Shown here piece after piece: positions 25,748 through 34,037 of a stretch of 64,000 nucleotides of DNA. Each line of letters opens with the position of its first letter. Positions within the stretch are counted from its first letter, which is position 1. The DNA is taken from positions 3,384,501 to 3,448,500 of the forward strand of contig NZ_LT828648.1 of assembly GCF_900169565.1 (NCBI RefSeq), in the 5' to 3' direction. This stretch comes from Nitrospira japonica (GTDB taxonomy: Bacteria; Nitrospirota; Nitrospiria; Nitrospirales; Nitrospiraceae). The notes under the pieces were generated by a model, which saw nothing but the letters and a program-made list of their open reading frames with translations, was not told the DNA's origin and did not search any database. The position numbers were made by a program, and so were the translations under genes.

Positions 25748-26434
25748 TCACGCTTCACGTTTGCTCAGAATTGGATCGAGGTTGAAGGCGATGCTAATAC
25801 GGGGCGTGTGTCCCGTATAGACGTTCACTGCGTGAAACAGCCATCCGGGGAACAACAGGCATTGGCCGGCCGAGGGAGCCAACGACACACTCGTTCCCGC
25901 GTCATGGAGTTCGGGCACGCTGTATCGAAGATACGGCGCCAGCATGCGCGGCAGGCATCCCCTCGGATCGAAGAGTCTCAATTCTCCCCCGCATGGTTCT
26001 TGGGGGATATCTCCGGTGTCGACATAGTACACGCCGGACCAGAAACTCCCGGGGTGCGGATGAAATGCATTGCTCCCTCCCTGCCGCTGCACGTTGGCCC
26101 AGACCTCGGCCACTTGCCAGCCGAGCCGTTGCTCCCCGTGACCGGACTGTCTCGACAACTCCGTCATATGTGCAGCGATCTTCAGCACCGGATCAAACAG
26201 CTTGCCGAGCATCTCTCCAGCCCAATCCAGCATCGACAGATCGTGAGGAGAGGACCAACCCACCACCTCGGAATCCCGATGCGCCGGTCTTGAAGCCTCT
26301 CGTTCAAGAATCACGCGCGCGAGATCAGCATTGAGACAGTCGTGTTGGGCGACCGTGAACACCAATACCGGTGTTGCGAACAGCGGTTTGATGGCGATTT
26401 CGAGTTCAGTGGACATGCCGACAACCGATCCCAT
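25748..26434 (-). CDS. 2OG-Fe(II) oxygenase-like protein (TIGR02466-type)
   Basis: A 228-residue protein of the putative 2-oxoglutarate/iron oxygenase family often annotated TIGR02466. Characteristic features are NAFHPHPGSFWSGVYYVDT (the iron-binding His...His/Asp region, about residues 125-145) and, near the C-terminus, LLFPGWLFHAVNVYTGHTPRISIAFN, which supplies the last His and the Arg that would hold 2-oxoglutarate. LFATPVLVF near the start is also typical. ATGs at 26434 and 26416 are both possible. The substrate is unknown; neighbours do not fix it. Confidence 0.8.
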   Translation of the reverse strand: MGSVVGMSTELEIAIKPLFATPVLVFTVAQHDCLNADLARVILEREASRPAHRDSEVVGWSSPHDLSMLDWAGEMLGKLFDPVLKIAAHMTELSRQSGHGEQRLGWQVAEVWANVQRQGGSNAFHPHPGSFWSGVYYVDTGDIPQEPCGGELRLFDPRGCLPRMLAPYLRYSVPELHDAGTSVSLAPSAGQCLLFPGWLFHAVNVYTGHTPRISIAFNLDPILSKREA

Positions 26435-26581
26435 TTAACGATCGTGGCCAACGGCTCGATCAACCGGATGCCGAGAATAGGTCCGGCATCCGGACAGACC
26501 ATGTTCACGATATGGGCAGGTCCATACCCAACAGCCCCCCCACACGTCCCAAATCGTGTTCCCCGCTCGCAACGCTTTCGT

Positions 26582-27052
26582 TCAAAATATGTAAGGATTC
26601 CTTTCGGCTTCATCAATGATTCGATGCGCCAACACGAATCCTTCGGCATGCGCTTCTTCGATGGTCGTATACCGAGACTCATGCTCATGGACGATTCGTC
26701 GTGTCCAGGTTCGTTGCTGGTTTCTGATCTTCACCACGCGCAGATACGTGCCATCCGAGTCGAATTGGGACGGGCTGGACCACACGTCATAATTCTTGTA
26801 CCGCCGATGAAGAACCGTCTCCGGCATGGCTTTCCGAAAAACCAACTGTGGGGGAACGACGGTGCCATGGTTGATATGGTCAAGCTCCCACCCGGGACCG
26901 AGCTTGTTCCGGGCTGACTGAACGGCCTGTTCGACCGCGGCGTCCCGCCCGGGACCGCCAAGACTCAGTCCTTCCGCTTTCCAAACATGATAGTCAAAGC
27001 GATCTTCATCCAGCGGTTTGGCACCATACGTGGACTCATCGATCGGCATCAT
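26582..27052 (-). CDS. Protein of unknown function downstream of metE
   Basis: I do not recognise this 156-residue protein. It begins MMPIDESTYGAKPLDEDRFDYHVWKAEG-like and is rich in charged and aromatic residues. No signal peptide, membrane helix or metal motif is visible. The ATG has GAGAGGGGGGC directly upstream. It starts 63 bases after the metE stop codon on the same strand without an obvious terminator, so it may be co-transcribed with metE under riboswitch control. Confidence 0.6.
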   Translation of the reverse strand: MMPIDESTYGAKPLDEDRFDYHVWKAEGLSLGGPGRDAAVEQAVQSARNKLGPGWELDHINHGTVVPPQLVFRKAMPETVLHRRYKNYDVWSSPSQFDSDGTYLRVVKIRNQQRTWTRRIVHEHESRYTTIEEAHAEGFVLAHRIIDEAERNPYIF

Positions 27053-27115
27053 GCCCCCCTCTCGGCCTCGTTACTTTTCATGGCTCGTGCGCGCAAACGA
27101 TCGCGGAACAGCCTT

Positions 27116-29434
27116 TCAGCCGACGCGCTCCTCGCCGAACTGCCGACGAGCCACTCGCGCGGCCTCAACCATATTGCGGAGCGCCGCCTGGACTTCCGGC
27201 CACCCTCGCGTCTTGAGCCCGCAGTCCGGGTTCACCCAAAGCCGCGTGGCAGGGAGCACCTTGCCCGCGCTGATCAGCAGATCCGCCATCTCCTCTTTCG
27301 TCGGCACTCTGGGTGAATGAATGTCATAGACGCCCGGACCGATCTCATTCGGATATTGATAGCGGACAAAGTCGCCGAGCAGTTCCATTCTCGAGCGCGA
27401 AGTTTCGATCGAGATGACGTCGGCGTCCATCTCGGCGATCGCCTCCAAGATGTCTCCGAATTCCGAGTAACACATGTGGGTGTGAACCTGCGTGTCGTCC
27501 CGCACCCCGCTCGTGGCCAACTTGAAAGCGTCGACGGCCCAGCGAAGATAGTCTTTCCATTCCCGTCGTCGAAGAGGGAGACCTTCGCGAATGGCCGGTT
27601 CATCCACCTGGATCATTTTGATACCTGCTTGTTCCAGATCGACGACTTCCTCACGAAGAGCCAGTGCGATCTGCAGGCACGTATCCTGCCGCGGTTGATC
27701 ATCTCGGACGAACGACCACTGAAGGATGGTGACGGGCCCGGTGAGCATCCCTTTGACCGGACGTTTCGTGAGAGTCTGGGCATAGGTGGACCATTCCACC
27801 GTCATCGCGCACGGTCTCGAGACATCTCCGAAAATGACTGGCGGTTTGACGCAGCGCGATCCGTAACTTTGCACCCAACCGTTCTCGGTGAACGCGAAAC
27901 CGTCGAGTTGCTCGCCGAAATACTCGACCATGTCATTGCGTTCGAATTCACCGTGCACGAGGACATCCAGTCCGATGGCTTCCTGTTTGGCGATGCAGGC
28001 ACGAGTCTCTTCCTTCAGGAATTTGTCGTAGTCCGGGACCGGCAATGTCCCAGCCCGCCAGGTGGCGCGGGCGCTGCGGACGGCGCCGGTCTGGGGAAAC
28101 GATCCTATGGTCGTAGTCGGAAACAGCGGCAATCGAAATCTCGCCCGCTGCCGTTCGGCTCGCGCCGGAAACGGCGACGTGCGCCTGAACAATGCTTCCG
28201 TGATCCCCCTCATTCGCTCGCCTACATGGCTGTTGCGAACCATCGGGGACGCCAACCTGTTTGCTCGCGCGGCTCGGCTGTCGAGAAATGGTTGTCCGGA
28301 AGGGGTCAAAGATCCCGCCGCATCGGCAAGCACGCGCACTTCGTTCAGCTTTTGAGCGGCGAAGGCCAGCCAGCTTTTCATCGTGCTGCCGAGCTTCTGT
28401 TCGCCGGCCAGATCCACAGGCACATGCAGCAATGAACAGGACGGCGCCACCATGACACGATCCGGCCCGATCATCTCAACGGCCTTCCGGATCGTCGCGT
28501 GAGCGGCATCGAGGTCCGTGCGCCAGATATTCCGACCGTCAACGAGACCCAATGACACATGCATGGTTGCCGGCAAGGCACCGAGCACGGCGTCGAGCTG
28601 GTCCGGCGCTCGAACGAGATCGACGTGGAGTGCGTCGAAACCGGATCCCGCGGCAAGCGGCAGGTTGTCCTCCAAGGCTCCAAAATAGCTTGCGAGGAGG
28701 AGGCGGGGCCGTCCCGGACATGCCGCGAGCCTGGTCAGGGCCGTCCGATAGGCCGCCTTTGCCTGATCATCGAGTTCAAGGGTCAAACAGGGTTCGTCGA
28801 TCTGAACCCACTGAATCCCCTTCTCCGCCAGGAGAGCGAGCAACTGCTCGTACATCGGGATCAGTTGGTCGAGGAACGCCAATGGGGTGAGTCCCTTCGT
28901 TTTCCCCTGTTCCATTTTAGAAAGCAGGAGAAACGTCACGGGACCAAGGAGGACGGGACGGAGGCCGCCACCTGTCGTTTCCGCTTCATCGATCTCGCCG
29001 AGCAGTTTCGAAGCGTTGAGAGCAAACGTTTGTTTGGATGCCAGTTCCGGAACGATGTAATGGTAGTTGGTATCGAACCATTTCGTCATTTCGAGCGCGG
29101 GCACGTCCATCCCCTCGCCACTCTCCTGTAATCCTCGAGCCATCGCAAAATATCTGACCAGCGGATCTTTGATCGCCCGGTAGCGTGCGGGGATGGCGCC
29201 GACCATCACGGCCGTGTCCAGCACCTGATCATAGAGAGAGAAATCTCCCACAGGAATGTGGTCGATGCCGGCCTGTTTCATGAGGGACCAATGTCGGCGC
29301 CGGAGACCGGCGGCACATTGCTGCAAATCCGCCGCGGACGTTTTCTTCGACCAGAACGATTCGAGCGCTTTCTTCAGTTCACGTTCAAAACCGATACGTG
29401 GGTACCCAAGACAGGTCGCGAGCACAGACATCAT
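27116..29434 (-). CDS. metE: Cobalamin-independent methionine synthase
   Basis: MetE transfers the methyl group of 5-methyltetrahydropteroyltriglutamate to homocysteine without B12. The 772-residue length is normal. The N-terminal domain begins LGYPRIGFERELKKALE. The C-terminal catalytic barrel has FPTTTIGSFPQT, the zinc-ligand regions (HTHMCYSEF with His and Cys, and the final Cys in NPDCGLKTRGW), and IQVDEPAIREGLPLR. The start at 29434 has AAGGAG 6-8 bases upstream; a second ATG directly follows. A cobalamin riboswitch lies about 380 bases upstream, so the enzyme is made when B12 is scarce. Confidence 0.97.
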   Translation of the reverse strand: MMSVLATCLGYPRIGFERELKKALESFWSKKTSAADLQQCAAGLRRRHWSLMKQAGIDHIPVGDFSLYDQVLDTAVMVGAIPARYRAIKDPLVRYFAMARGLQESGEGMDVPALEMTKWFDTNYHYIVPELASKQTFALNASKLLGEIDEAETTGGGLRPVLLGPVTFLLLSKMEQGKTKGLTPLAFLDQLIPMYEQLLALLAEKGIQWVQIDEPCLTLELDDQAKAAYRTALTRLAACPGRPRLLLASYFGALEDNLPLAAGSGFDALHVDLVRAPDQLDAVLGALPATMHVSLGLVDGRNIWRTDLDAAHATIRKAVEMIGPDRVMVAPSCSLLHVPVDLAGEQKLGSTMKSWLAFAAQKLNEVRVLADAAGSLTPSGQPFLDSRAARANRLASPMVRNSHVGERMRGITEALFRRTSPFPARAERQRARFRLPLFPTTTIGSFPQTGAVRSARATWRAGTLPVPDYDKFLKEETRACIAKQEAIGLDVLVHGEFERNDMVEYFGEQLDGFAFTENGWVQSYGSRCVKPPVIFGDVSRPCAMTVEWSTYAQTLTKRPVKGMLTGPVTILQWSFVRDDQPRQDTCLQIALALREEVVDLEQAGIKMIQVDEPAIREGLPLRRREWKDYLRWAVDAFKLATSGVRDDTQVHTHMCYSEFGDILEAIAEMDADVISIETSRSRMELLGDFVRYQYPNEIGPGVYDIHSPRVPTKEEMADLLISAGKVLPATRLWVNPDCGLKTRGWPEVQAALRNMVEAARVARRQFGEERVG

Positions 29435-29544
29435 GACGGCTCCTTTCGGAAACGCTGAAGGTTGCGGTTGTGCGGCACCACGGATGGAATCGGCTTCCTG
29501 GGCATCGAAGGGCGTTCGACATGCTCGGCAGATTCAACGCGCAT
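29431..29544 (-). CDS. Possible 37-residue ORF translationally coupled to metE
   Basis: An ATG at 29544 preceded by GGAGGAG opens 37 codons whose TGA stop overlaps the metE ATG (ATGA arrangement). The product (starting MRVESAEHVERPSMP) has no known domain and no run of Met codons. The strong ribosome binding site and exact overlap suggest translation, perhaps to couple or modulate metE. It could still be chance. Confidence 0.35.
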   Translation of the reverse strand: MRVESAEHVERPSMPRKPIPSVVPHNRNLQRFRKEPS

Positions 29545-29818
29545 CACGGACTCCTCCATTCGGCGCCTTACGGCGGACCTAACGGACCCGGATGCATGAC
29601 GCAGGGAGGAGAAGACGTATGGCAAGACGAGATCTGCCGCGAAATGGGCAGACGCGCAGGCGACCGTCACCCCCACGGGCGATCATCAAGGAGGCACTAT
29701 AGGGAAGTGGTCGTGAACCAAGAACGGAAGGAAGGAAACGATCCGAACCAGCTCAGACCTACGGTCCTCCCTCGAGGCATCCAGGTCAAACCGACATCGG
29801 TTGTCTCTCCAATGTCAG

Positions 29819-29998
29819 ACGCTGGCAGGTCTTCGGGCTTGCGAGCATGTCGGCTAGTTGCCGATTCCCTACTCTCCACCGCTTCCCAACTCCCGAGAGT
29901 CAGTGCGAAGGTGGAGTCGTTCTCGCTTACCGCTGCGGGGCAGCCCCGGATTCACACCGGGTTCCCTTTTGATCCCTGACATAATCAGAGAACCAGCA
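29819..29998 (-). ncRNA. Cobalamin riboswitch upstream of metE
   Basis: On the reverse strand AAAAGGGAACCCGGTG, then TGAATCCGGGGCTGCCCCGC and AGCGGTAAGCGAGA follow the cobalamin aptamer consensus, and the element closes with GCAAGCCCGAAGACCTGCCAGC. The GTAAGCGAGA variant of the B12 box is common in metE-type elements. It lies between its own promoter and metE. About 380 bases separate it from the start codon. A hairpin GACATTGG/CCGATGTC directly after the aptamer lacks a T-run, so the mode of control is not obvious. Confidence 0.9.
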
Positions 29999-30006
29999 TG
30001 GTCGGC

Positions 30007-30035
30007 AGTCTATAGTCGCGCGGAGACGATGTCAA
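30007..30035 (-). promoter_or_regulatory. Sigma-70 promoter of the metE riboswitch
   Basis: Reverse strand: TTGACA (30035-30030) and TAGACT (30012-30007), separated by 17 bases, end just upstream of the aptamer. Confidence 0.6.
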
Positions 30036-30297
30036 GAACGGCAACGGACAGATTTTCTGACGACCTATCGGCCGAACACCGCAGTTCATCGGCGGCGTGT
30101 ATACGATAGCGGATCACCGTCCGCTGCAACTGCGTGTGGGAGGAGACCATGAAAGAACGTGTATCGAGGCAATTCCCACCAAGCTGATCACAATGTGGAC
30201 AGGAGCGACGTACTACAACGCCATATTGCTTACCTGAATCTAGAATTCTTGGGTGGAACGTCAAGCTTGAGCCGAACGCCGCGATGACATTGCTCAC
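30010..30297 (-). CDS. Hypothetical small Cys-containing ORF (doubtful)
   Basis: A 95-codon frame starting with GTG 20 bases after the flavoprotein gene. It contains one CPHC motif and a few further Cys residues, with no second zinc-finger half. It has no convincing ribosome binding site, and its end overlaps the metE promoter. It could be a degenerate zinc-ribbon gene or not coding at all. Confidence 0.2.
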   Translation of the reverse strand: MSNVIAAFGSSLTFHPRILDSGKQYGVVVRRSCPHCDQLGGNCLDTRSFMVSSHTQLQRTVIRYRIHAADELRCSADRSSENLSVAVLDIVSARL

Positions 30298-30317
30298 ACG
30301 GGATCATGACAGATCGA

Positions 30318-31586
30318 CTATTGAGATCGTTCGTGCGACCGGATATCGGGAAATAGCCCCGCCGCAATCAAGCGATCAATCCCGCTAAACGGCGATACAG
30401 TGCGCAACCCTGCCGTTGTCGATAAAACCTGATAGCGTAGCCGTGCGTTTCGATCTAGAGTCTGAAACACACGATCGCGGAGGCGGGCCACCACCGGATT
30501 CCCGGTATTCCAATAGAACACTTGTTGATCGGCCAAGCGTTGCAGCATGTTCACTTGCGGTCGCCTGGCACGTTCAAATGCACTCAATCTGGCGGCCGAA
30601 TAGTCCTTGTCAGCAAGACAGCTTGGGATGAGATCGGCTAGCGTCATGGCATCGACCATGGCCTGCATCCGCCCCTGCGATGCGTGGGGATTCATCGCAT
30701 GGGCGGCATCACCGATCAGGACGGCTCCATTGGCCACCCATCTCGGCGTGCGCACCCGACAAGTCGGCAGATATCCGACCTGACTCCACTCGTTCAAATT
30801 CCGAAAGAGCCTGCTAAACTGCGGTGCGATCTGGCTCCAGGTCTGCTGGAGCGCAGGGATACCACGCTGTTTCACGGCTTCCATCGAATCTTTGGGAATC
30901 ATGTATAAGATGTATGCCTTCTTTCCAGTGACCGGAAACAGTCCCAAGATGGTCTTATTCCCAACGTAGTAGGACGTGTCCGCGATCTGATCGTCCGACT
31001 CCAGTATCGCAATCAGATATCCATCCCCATAGAGATGCAGATCGACGGGGATCTTGAGAGCTTCTCGCACTTTCGAAAACGCTCCGTCAGCACCGACGAC
31101 AACCTTTGCACGAATCGTGAGTGGGCCATCCCGTCCTTCAGCCGATATTCCGACAACCCGCTCGTCCTCGCGTATGAGTCCCGTGAAGGAGGTTCCGTAG
31201 TGAAGTGCCACGCTCTTCTGTTGCTGTATTGCCGCGATGATCGCATGGTGTGCTACGTTGGCAAGGGTCACGATGGCGCGGTTATACGGTGGCGGCAAGT
31301 CGCCATAGTCAATGCTGCAAAGACGCGTGCCCCCGGCTCGGCAAAAATGAAACAGCCGCACGGACAGCGTAGCATCGGCCGGCAGTGACGATAAGACGCC
31401 CAAACGGTCGAGAACCGCTTGCCCGTTTGGTTGGATAATCTCACCCCGCAAACTCTTGGATGGACTGCCTGCCTGATCGACCACCACTGTGCGAATGTTT
31501 TGCTTTGCCAGTGCCAGGGCTAAAACGGCACCGCCGCCACCCGCACCGACAATCGCTACGTCCGTTTCGATCATTCCCTTATTCAT
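30318..31586 (-). CDS. FAD-dependent monooxygenase (UbiH/geranylgeranyl reductase-like)
   Basis: A 422-residue flavoprotein of the p-hydroxybenzoate hydroxylase superfamily. The Rossmann motif is DVAIVGAGGGGAVLALALAKQ, with the FAD Glu/Asp equivalent in VVVDQAG. The DG motif is KVVVGADGAFSKVREAL and the GD motif is GAVLIGDAAHAMNPHASQGRMQAMVDA. These bind FAD and NAD(P)H in hydroxylases of quinones and aromatic compounds and in isoprenoid reductases. The ATG at 31586 has GGAG upstream; a GTG at 31604 is possible. It is divergent from the cyanobacterial-type methyltransferase; hydroxylation or reduction of the same quinol or chromanol is an attractive but unproved link. Confidence 0.88.
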   Translation of the reverse strand: MNKGMIETDVAIVGAGGGGAVLALALAKQNIRTVVVDQAGSPSKSLRGEIIQPNGQAVLDRLGVLSSLPADATLSVRLFHFCRAGGTRLCSIDYGDLPPPYNRAIVTLANVAHHAIIAAIQQQKSVALHYGTSFTGLIREDERVVGISAEGRDGPLTIRAKVVVGADGAFSKVREALKIPVDLHLYGDGYLIAILESDDQIADTSYYVGNKTILGLFPVTGKKAYILYMIPKDSMEAVKQRGIPALQQTWSQIAPQFSRLFRNLNEWSQVGYLPTCRVRTPRWVANGAVLIGDAAHAMNPHASQGRMQAMVDAMTLADLIPSCLADKDYSAARLSAFERARRPQVNMLQRLADQQVFYWNTGNPVVARLRDRVFQTLDRNARLRYQVLSTTAGLRTVSPFSGIDRLIAAGLFPDIRSHERSQ

Positions 31587-31971
31587 GGCGAGATGATACT
31601 CCACGGGCCGGAACTCGATATCTTTTCTCGTTTCTCATGGCAGCGGCGTTCGCGAACAACTACCAAATACCACACTCCAAATACCTTGCGCAGCTCTATT
31701 CAAGGCTACCATCTGAAACATACCGTCGAACGGATCGGTCTCATTAGGATCTGCTCCGCATCTTTGAGGACTCCTTGAAATGAGGAACTCAGCCAGCTTC
31801 CCAAACCCTTCGCTTTGACTTAACCGCTCTGCCGAGGCTAATCTACACCACTTTTCGCCTCTGTTGGCACATCAATAATAGGGACGGGATAGGTGTTCTT
31901 TAGATTGCTCCCGCCACTCTCTTGCACTGTGAGTGGACGTGAATGACATCACGCTTCTTGAGACATTCGAC
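31587..31971. other. Divergent intergenic region
   Basis: About 385 bases between the two divergent genes, less GC-rich than the surroundings. Apart from the candidate forward promoter at 31815-31844, no repeat, RNA or gene was recognised. Confidence 0.4.
31815..31844 (+). promoter_or_regulatory. Candidate sigma-70 promoter of the methyltransferase gene
   Basis: TTGACT (31815-31820) and TAATCT (31839-31844) are separated by 18 bases, about 130 bases upstream of the proposed start codon. Confidence 0.45.
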
Positions 31972-32970
31972 ATGATGAACATGTTCATATTGGTGATCGT
32001 CTCTCTTCTGGTCTTATTGCTGATCGGACTCGTGCTGTACTTGCTGTTTCCTCGCAAGTATCACTCCGCCGATTCTGTCGCCAATTCTTATGATGACTGG
32101 ACCAATGACGGCATTCTGGAGTTCTACTGGGGCGAGCATATTCACCTGGGGCACTATGGCTCTCCGCCCCACAAGAAGGATTTTCTCAAAGCCAAGTCAG
32201 ACTTTGTGCATGAAATGGCACGTTGGGGTGGGTTAGACAAGCTTCCCGCCGGCACGACGGTTTTGGACGTGGGCTGCGGCATTGGCGGAAGCAGCCGCAT
32301 TCTAGCACGGGACTATGGCTTTGCCGTGACAGGAATCACCCTCAGCCCTCAGCAAGTCAGGCGCGCTCAAGAACTGACCTCCCCGGAGGTGAACGCCCAC
32401 TTTCAGGTCGATGATGCGCTGGCCCTTTCGTTCCCTGATGCCAGTTTTGATGTGGTCTGGTCGGTCGAGGCAGGACCGCACATGCCGGACAAGGCACGGT
32501 TTGCGCGAGAGTTATTGCGCGTTCTGAAACCGGGTGGAATTCTGGTTGTTGCCGATTGGAATCAGCGGGACGACCGCCGGGTTCCACTCAACTTCTGGGA
32601 AAAGCCAGTGATGCGGCAACTGCTGGATCAGTGGTCTCATCCGGCGTTTTCCAGCATCGAACGGTTCTCAGAATTATTGGAGGAAACCGGACTGGTGGCG
32701 GGTGAAGTCACCACGGCAGATTGGACTGCCGAGACCTTACCCTCCTGGGTCGATTCGATCTGGCAGGGAGCTGTCCGCCCGGCAGGGCTCGTTCGGTTTG
32801 GCATGGTCGGGGTAATTAAATCATTGCGAGAAGTGCCTACGTTCCTGTTGATGCGTCTGGCATTTGGGACAGGGTTGTGTCGCTTTGGCATGTTTCGGGC
32901 CGTGCATGCCAATGTCCCTGCGAGTGAGATATTGTCTACACAGACGGGCAACAGGTGTGTCCGATCATAA
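31972..32970 (+). CDS. MPBQ/tocopherol-type quinol methyltransferase, cyanobacterial-like
   Basis: A membrane-anchored SAM-dependent methyltransferase of 332 residues. Residues 4-27 form a hydrophobic anchor (VIVSLLVLLLIGLVLYLLF). The class I motif is VLDVGCGIGGSSRIL. The core includes YDDWTNDGILEFYWGEHIHL, SPQQVRRAQELT, DVVWSVEAGPHMPDKARF, LLRVLKPGGILVVADWNQRD and NFWEKPVMRQLLDQWSHPAF. From memory these match the cyanobacterial 2-methyl-6-phytyl-benzoquinol methyltransferase (sll0418 type) closely over the whole length, including the C-terminal REVPTFLLMRLAFG segment. That enzyme methylates precursors of tocopherol and plastoquinone. A GTG at 31933 would add 13 residues; the ATG at 31972 fits the family length. 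Horizontal transfer is likely; the substrate here is unknown. Confidence 0.85.
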   Translation: MMNMFILVIVSLLVLLLIGLVLYLLFPRKYHSADSVANSYDDWTNDGILEFYWGEHIHLGHYGSPPHKKDFLKAKSDFVHEMARWGGLDKLPAGTTVLDVGCGIGGSSRILARDYGFAVTGITLSPQQVRRAQELTSPEVNAHFQVDDALALSFPDASFDVVWSVEAGPHMPDKARFARELLRVLKPGGILVVADWNQRDDRRVPLNFWEKPVMRQLLDQWSHPAFSSIERFSELLEETGLVAGEVTTADWTAETLPSWVDSIWQGAVRPAGLVRFGMVGVIKSLREVPTFLLMRLAFGTGLCRFGMFRAVHANVPASEILSTQTGNRCVRS

Positions 32971-33434
32971 CTGGCGTTTGATGCCCCAAGAAACTCATCA
33001 CTGAGCTCAGGTTCTTACAGGACCCGCGAAGGCTCCATTCTCGGCACAGTCAAAAGTGTTTCGTCGCGGCGGCTCCGGTTCGCAGCATTGAACAACTAGA
33101 CCAATAATATCCAGATCTATTTCCTCTCCCTCTCTCAGATCCGGGTGTGCTTCCAGAATGCCATGAAGGATCAATGCCGGATGCTCTGATAACTTCATCA
33201 AGGTCGGTCATCGCGTGATCATCCATCGCCCGAAACTCACCCTCGCACTCATCGACACGCCGCAATACAGAGGCCCGCGCAGTCGGATCCCATAGCCGAT
33301 CCTCCCACAGTCAATCACTCGGGCCGAGAATGTTTCATCTCCGACTGCAGTCGGATACCAACCCCTATTCGTCAGACCGATTTCTTGGAGTGGCAATTCT
33401 TCCCACGTCATGCCTGAGGGGATGCTTTTGCTTT
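32971..33434. pseudogene. Region of short fragmentary ORFs
   Basis: The 464 bases after the methyltransferase hold only short reverse-strand frames in different phases (33208-33411, 33050-33265 and 33007-33201). They read plausibly in patches (MTWEELPLQEIGLTNRGWYP; HPALILHGILEAHPDLREG) but switch frame around 33200-33250. This looks like one or two small genes broken by frameshifts, or several unrelated small ORFs. No family was recognised. Confidence 0.3.
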
Positions 33435-34028
33435 CTAGTCCGTCTCATCGGCATTGCGCTGCCAGAGGAATTCAGGCTCTCCGCGCTGTTTGGCCGCCCA
33501 TCGAGCCAGCACGAACAGGGCGTCGCTCAGGCGATTCAGAAACTTGTTCATTTGCGGATCGACGGCCTCTTCTTTGGCCAAACGAACACCGATGCGCTCG
33601 GCCCGCCGGCAGATCGTTCTGGCCTGATGGAGCGTCGCCGAGACCTTTCCCCCTCCGGGCAGGATAAACTCCTTGAGGGGGGCCAGGTCTTTCTGACACC
33701 GGTCGATCATCCGTTCAAGCCGCACCACATCCGGCGCGGTGATGGTCGGCATATTCTTGAATGACTGACCGGGGGCCGTCGCCAGAATGCTGCCGAGATC
33801 GAAGAGCTTGTTCTGTATCCAACGAAGGTCTTCTTCAAGCTGCCTGGCCGAATCCGTAGCGCCGCTCGATTCGTCGTTCATCGCTCGGACGAGACCGACC
33901 GATGCGTTCAACTCATCCACCGTGCCGTACGCCTCCACGCGCAAGCTGTCTTTCCAAACCTGCTGACCGCCGGCCAGCCTTGTCTGCCCCGCGTCCCCCG
34001 TTCTCGTATACACCTTGGTAATTCGCAT
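33435..34028 (-). CDS. pduO: Cob(I)alamin adenosyltransferase, PduO type
   Basis: PduO-type ACA transfers the adenosyl group of ATP to cob(I)alamin or incomplete corrinoids. The 197-residue protein begins ITKVYTRTGDAGQTRL (ATP-binding loop), then SLRVEAYGTVDELNASVGL. Further on are FILPGGGKVSATLHQARTICRRAERIGVRL and FLNRLSDALFVLARWAAKQ, both diagnostic. It lies 9 bases after the Cys-rich protein gene, which follows btuB by 8 bases; all three read in one direction from the riboswitch ahead of btuB. It should activate corrinoids brought in by the Btu system. Confidence 0.94.
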   Translation of the reverse strand: MRITKVYTRTGDAGQTRLAGGQQVWKDSLRVEAYGTVDELNASVGLVRAMNDESSGATDSARQLEEDLRWIQNKLFDLGSILATAPGQSFKNMPTITAPDVVRLERMIDRCQKDLAPLKEFILPGGGKVSATLHQARTICRRAERIGVRLAKEEAVDPQMNKFLNRLSDALFVLARWAAKQRGEPEFLWQRNADETD

Positions 34029-34037
34029 TCGATATCC

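Noticed and set aside
27317-28435. 372-codon forward ORF opposite metE
   Set aside because: Antisense shadow of metE with low-complexity basic composition.
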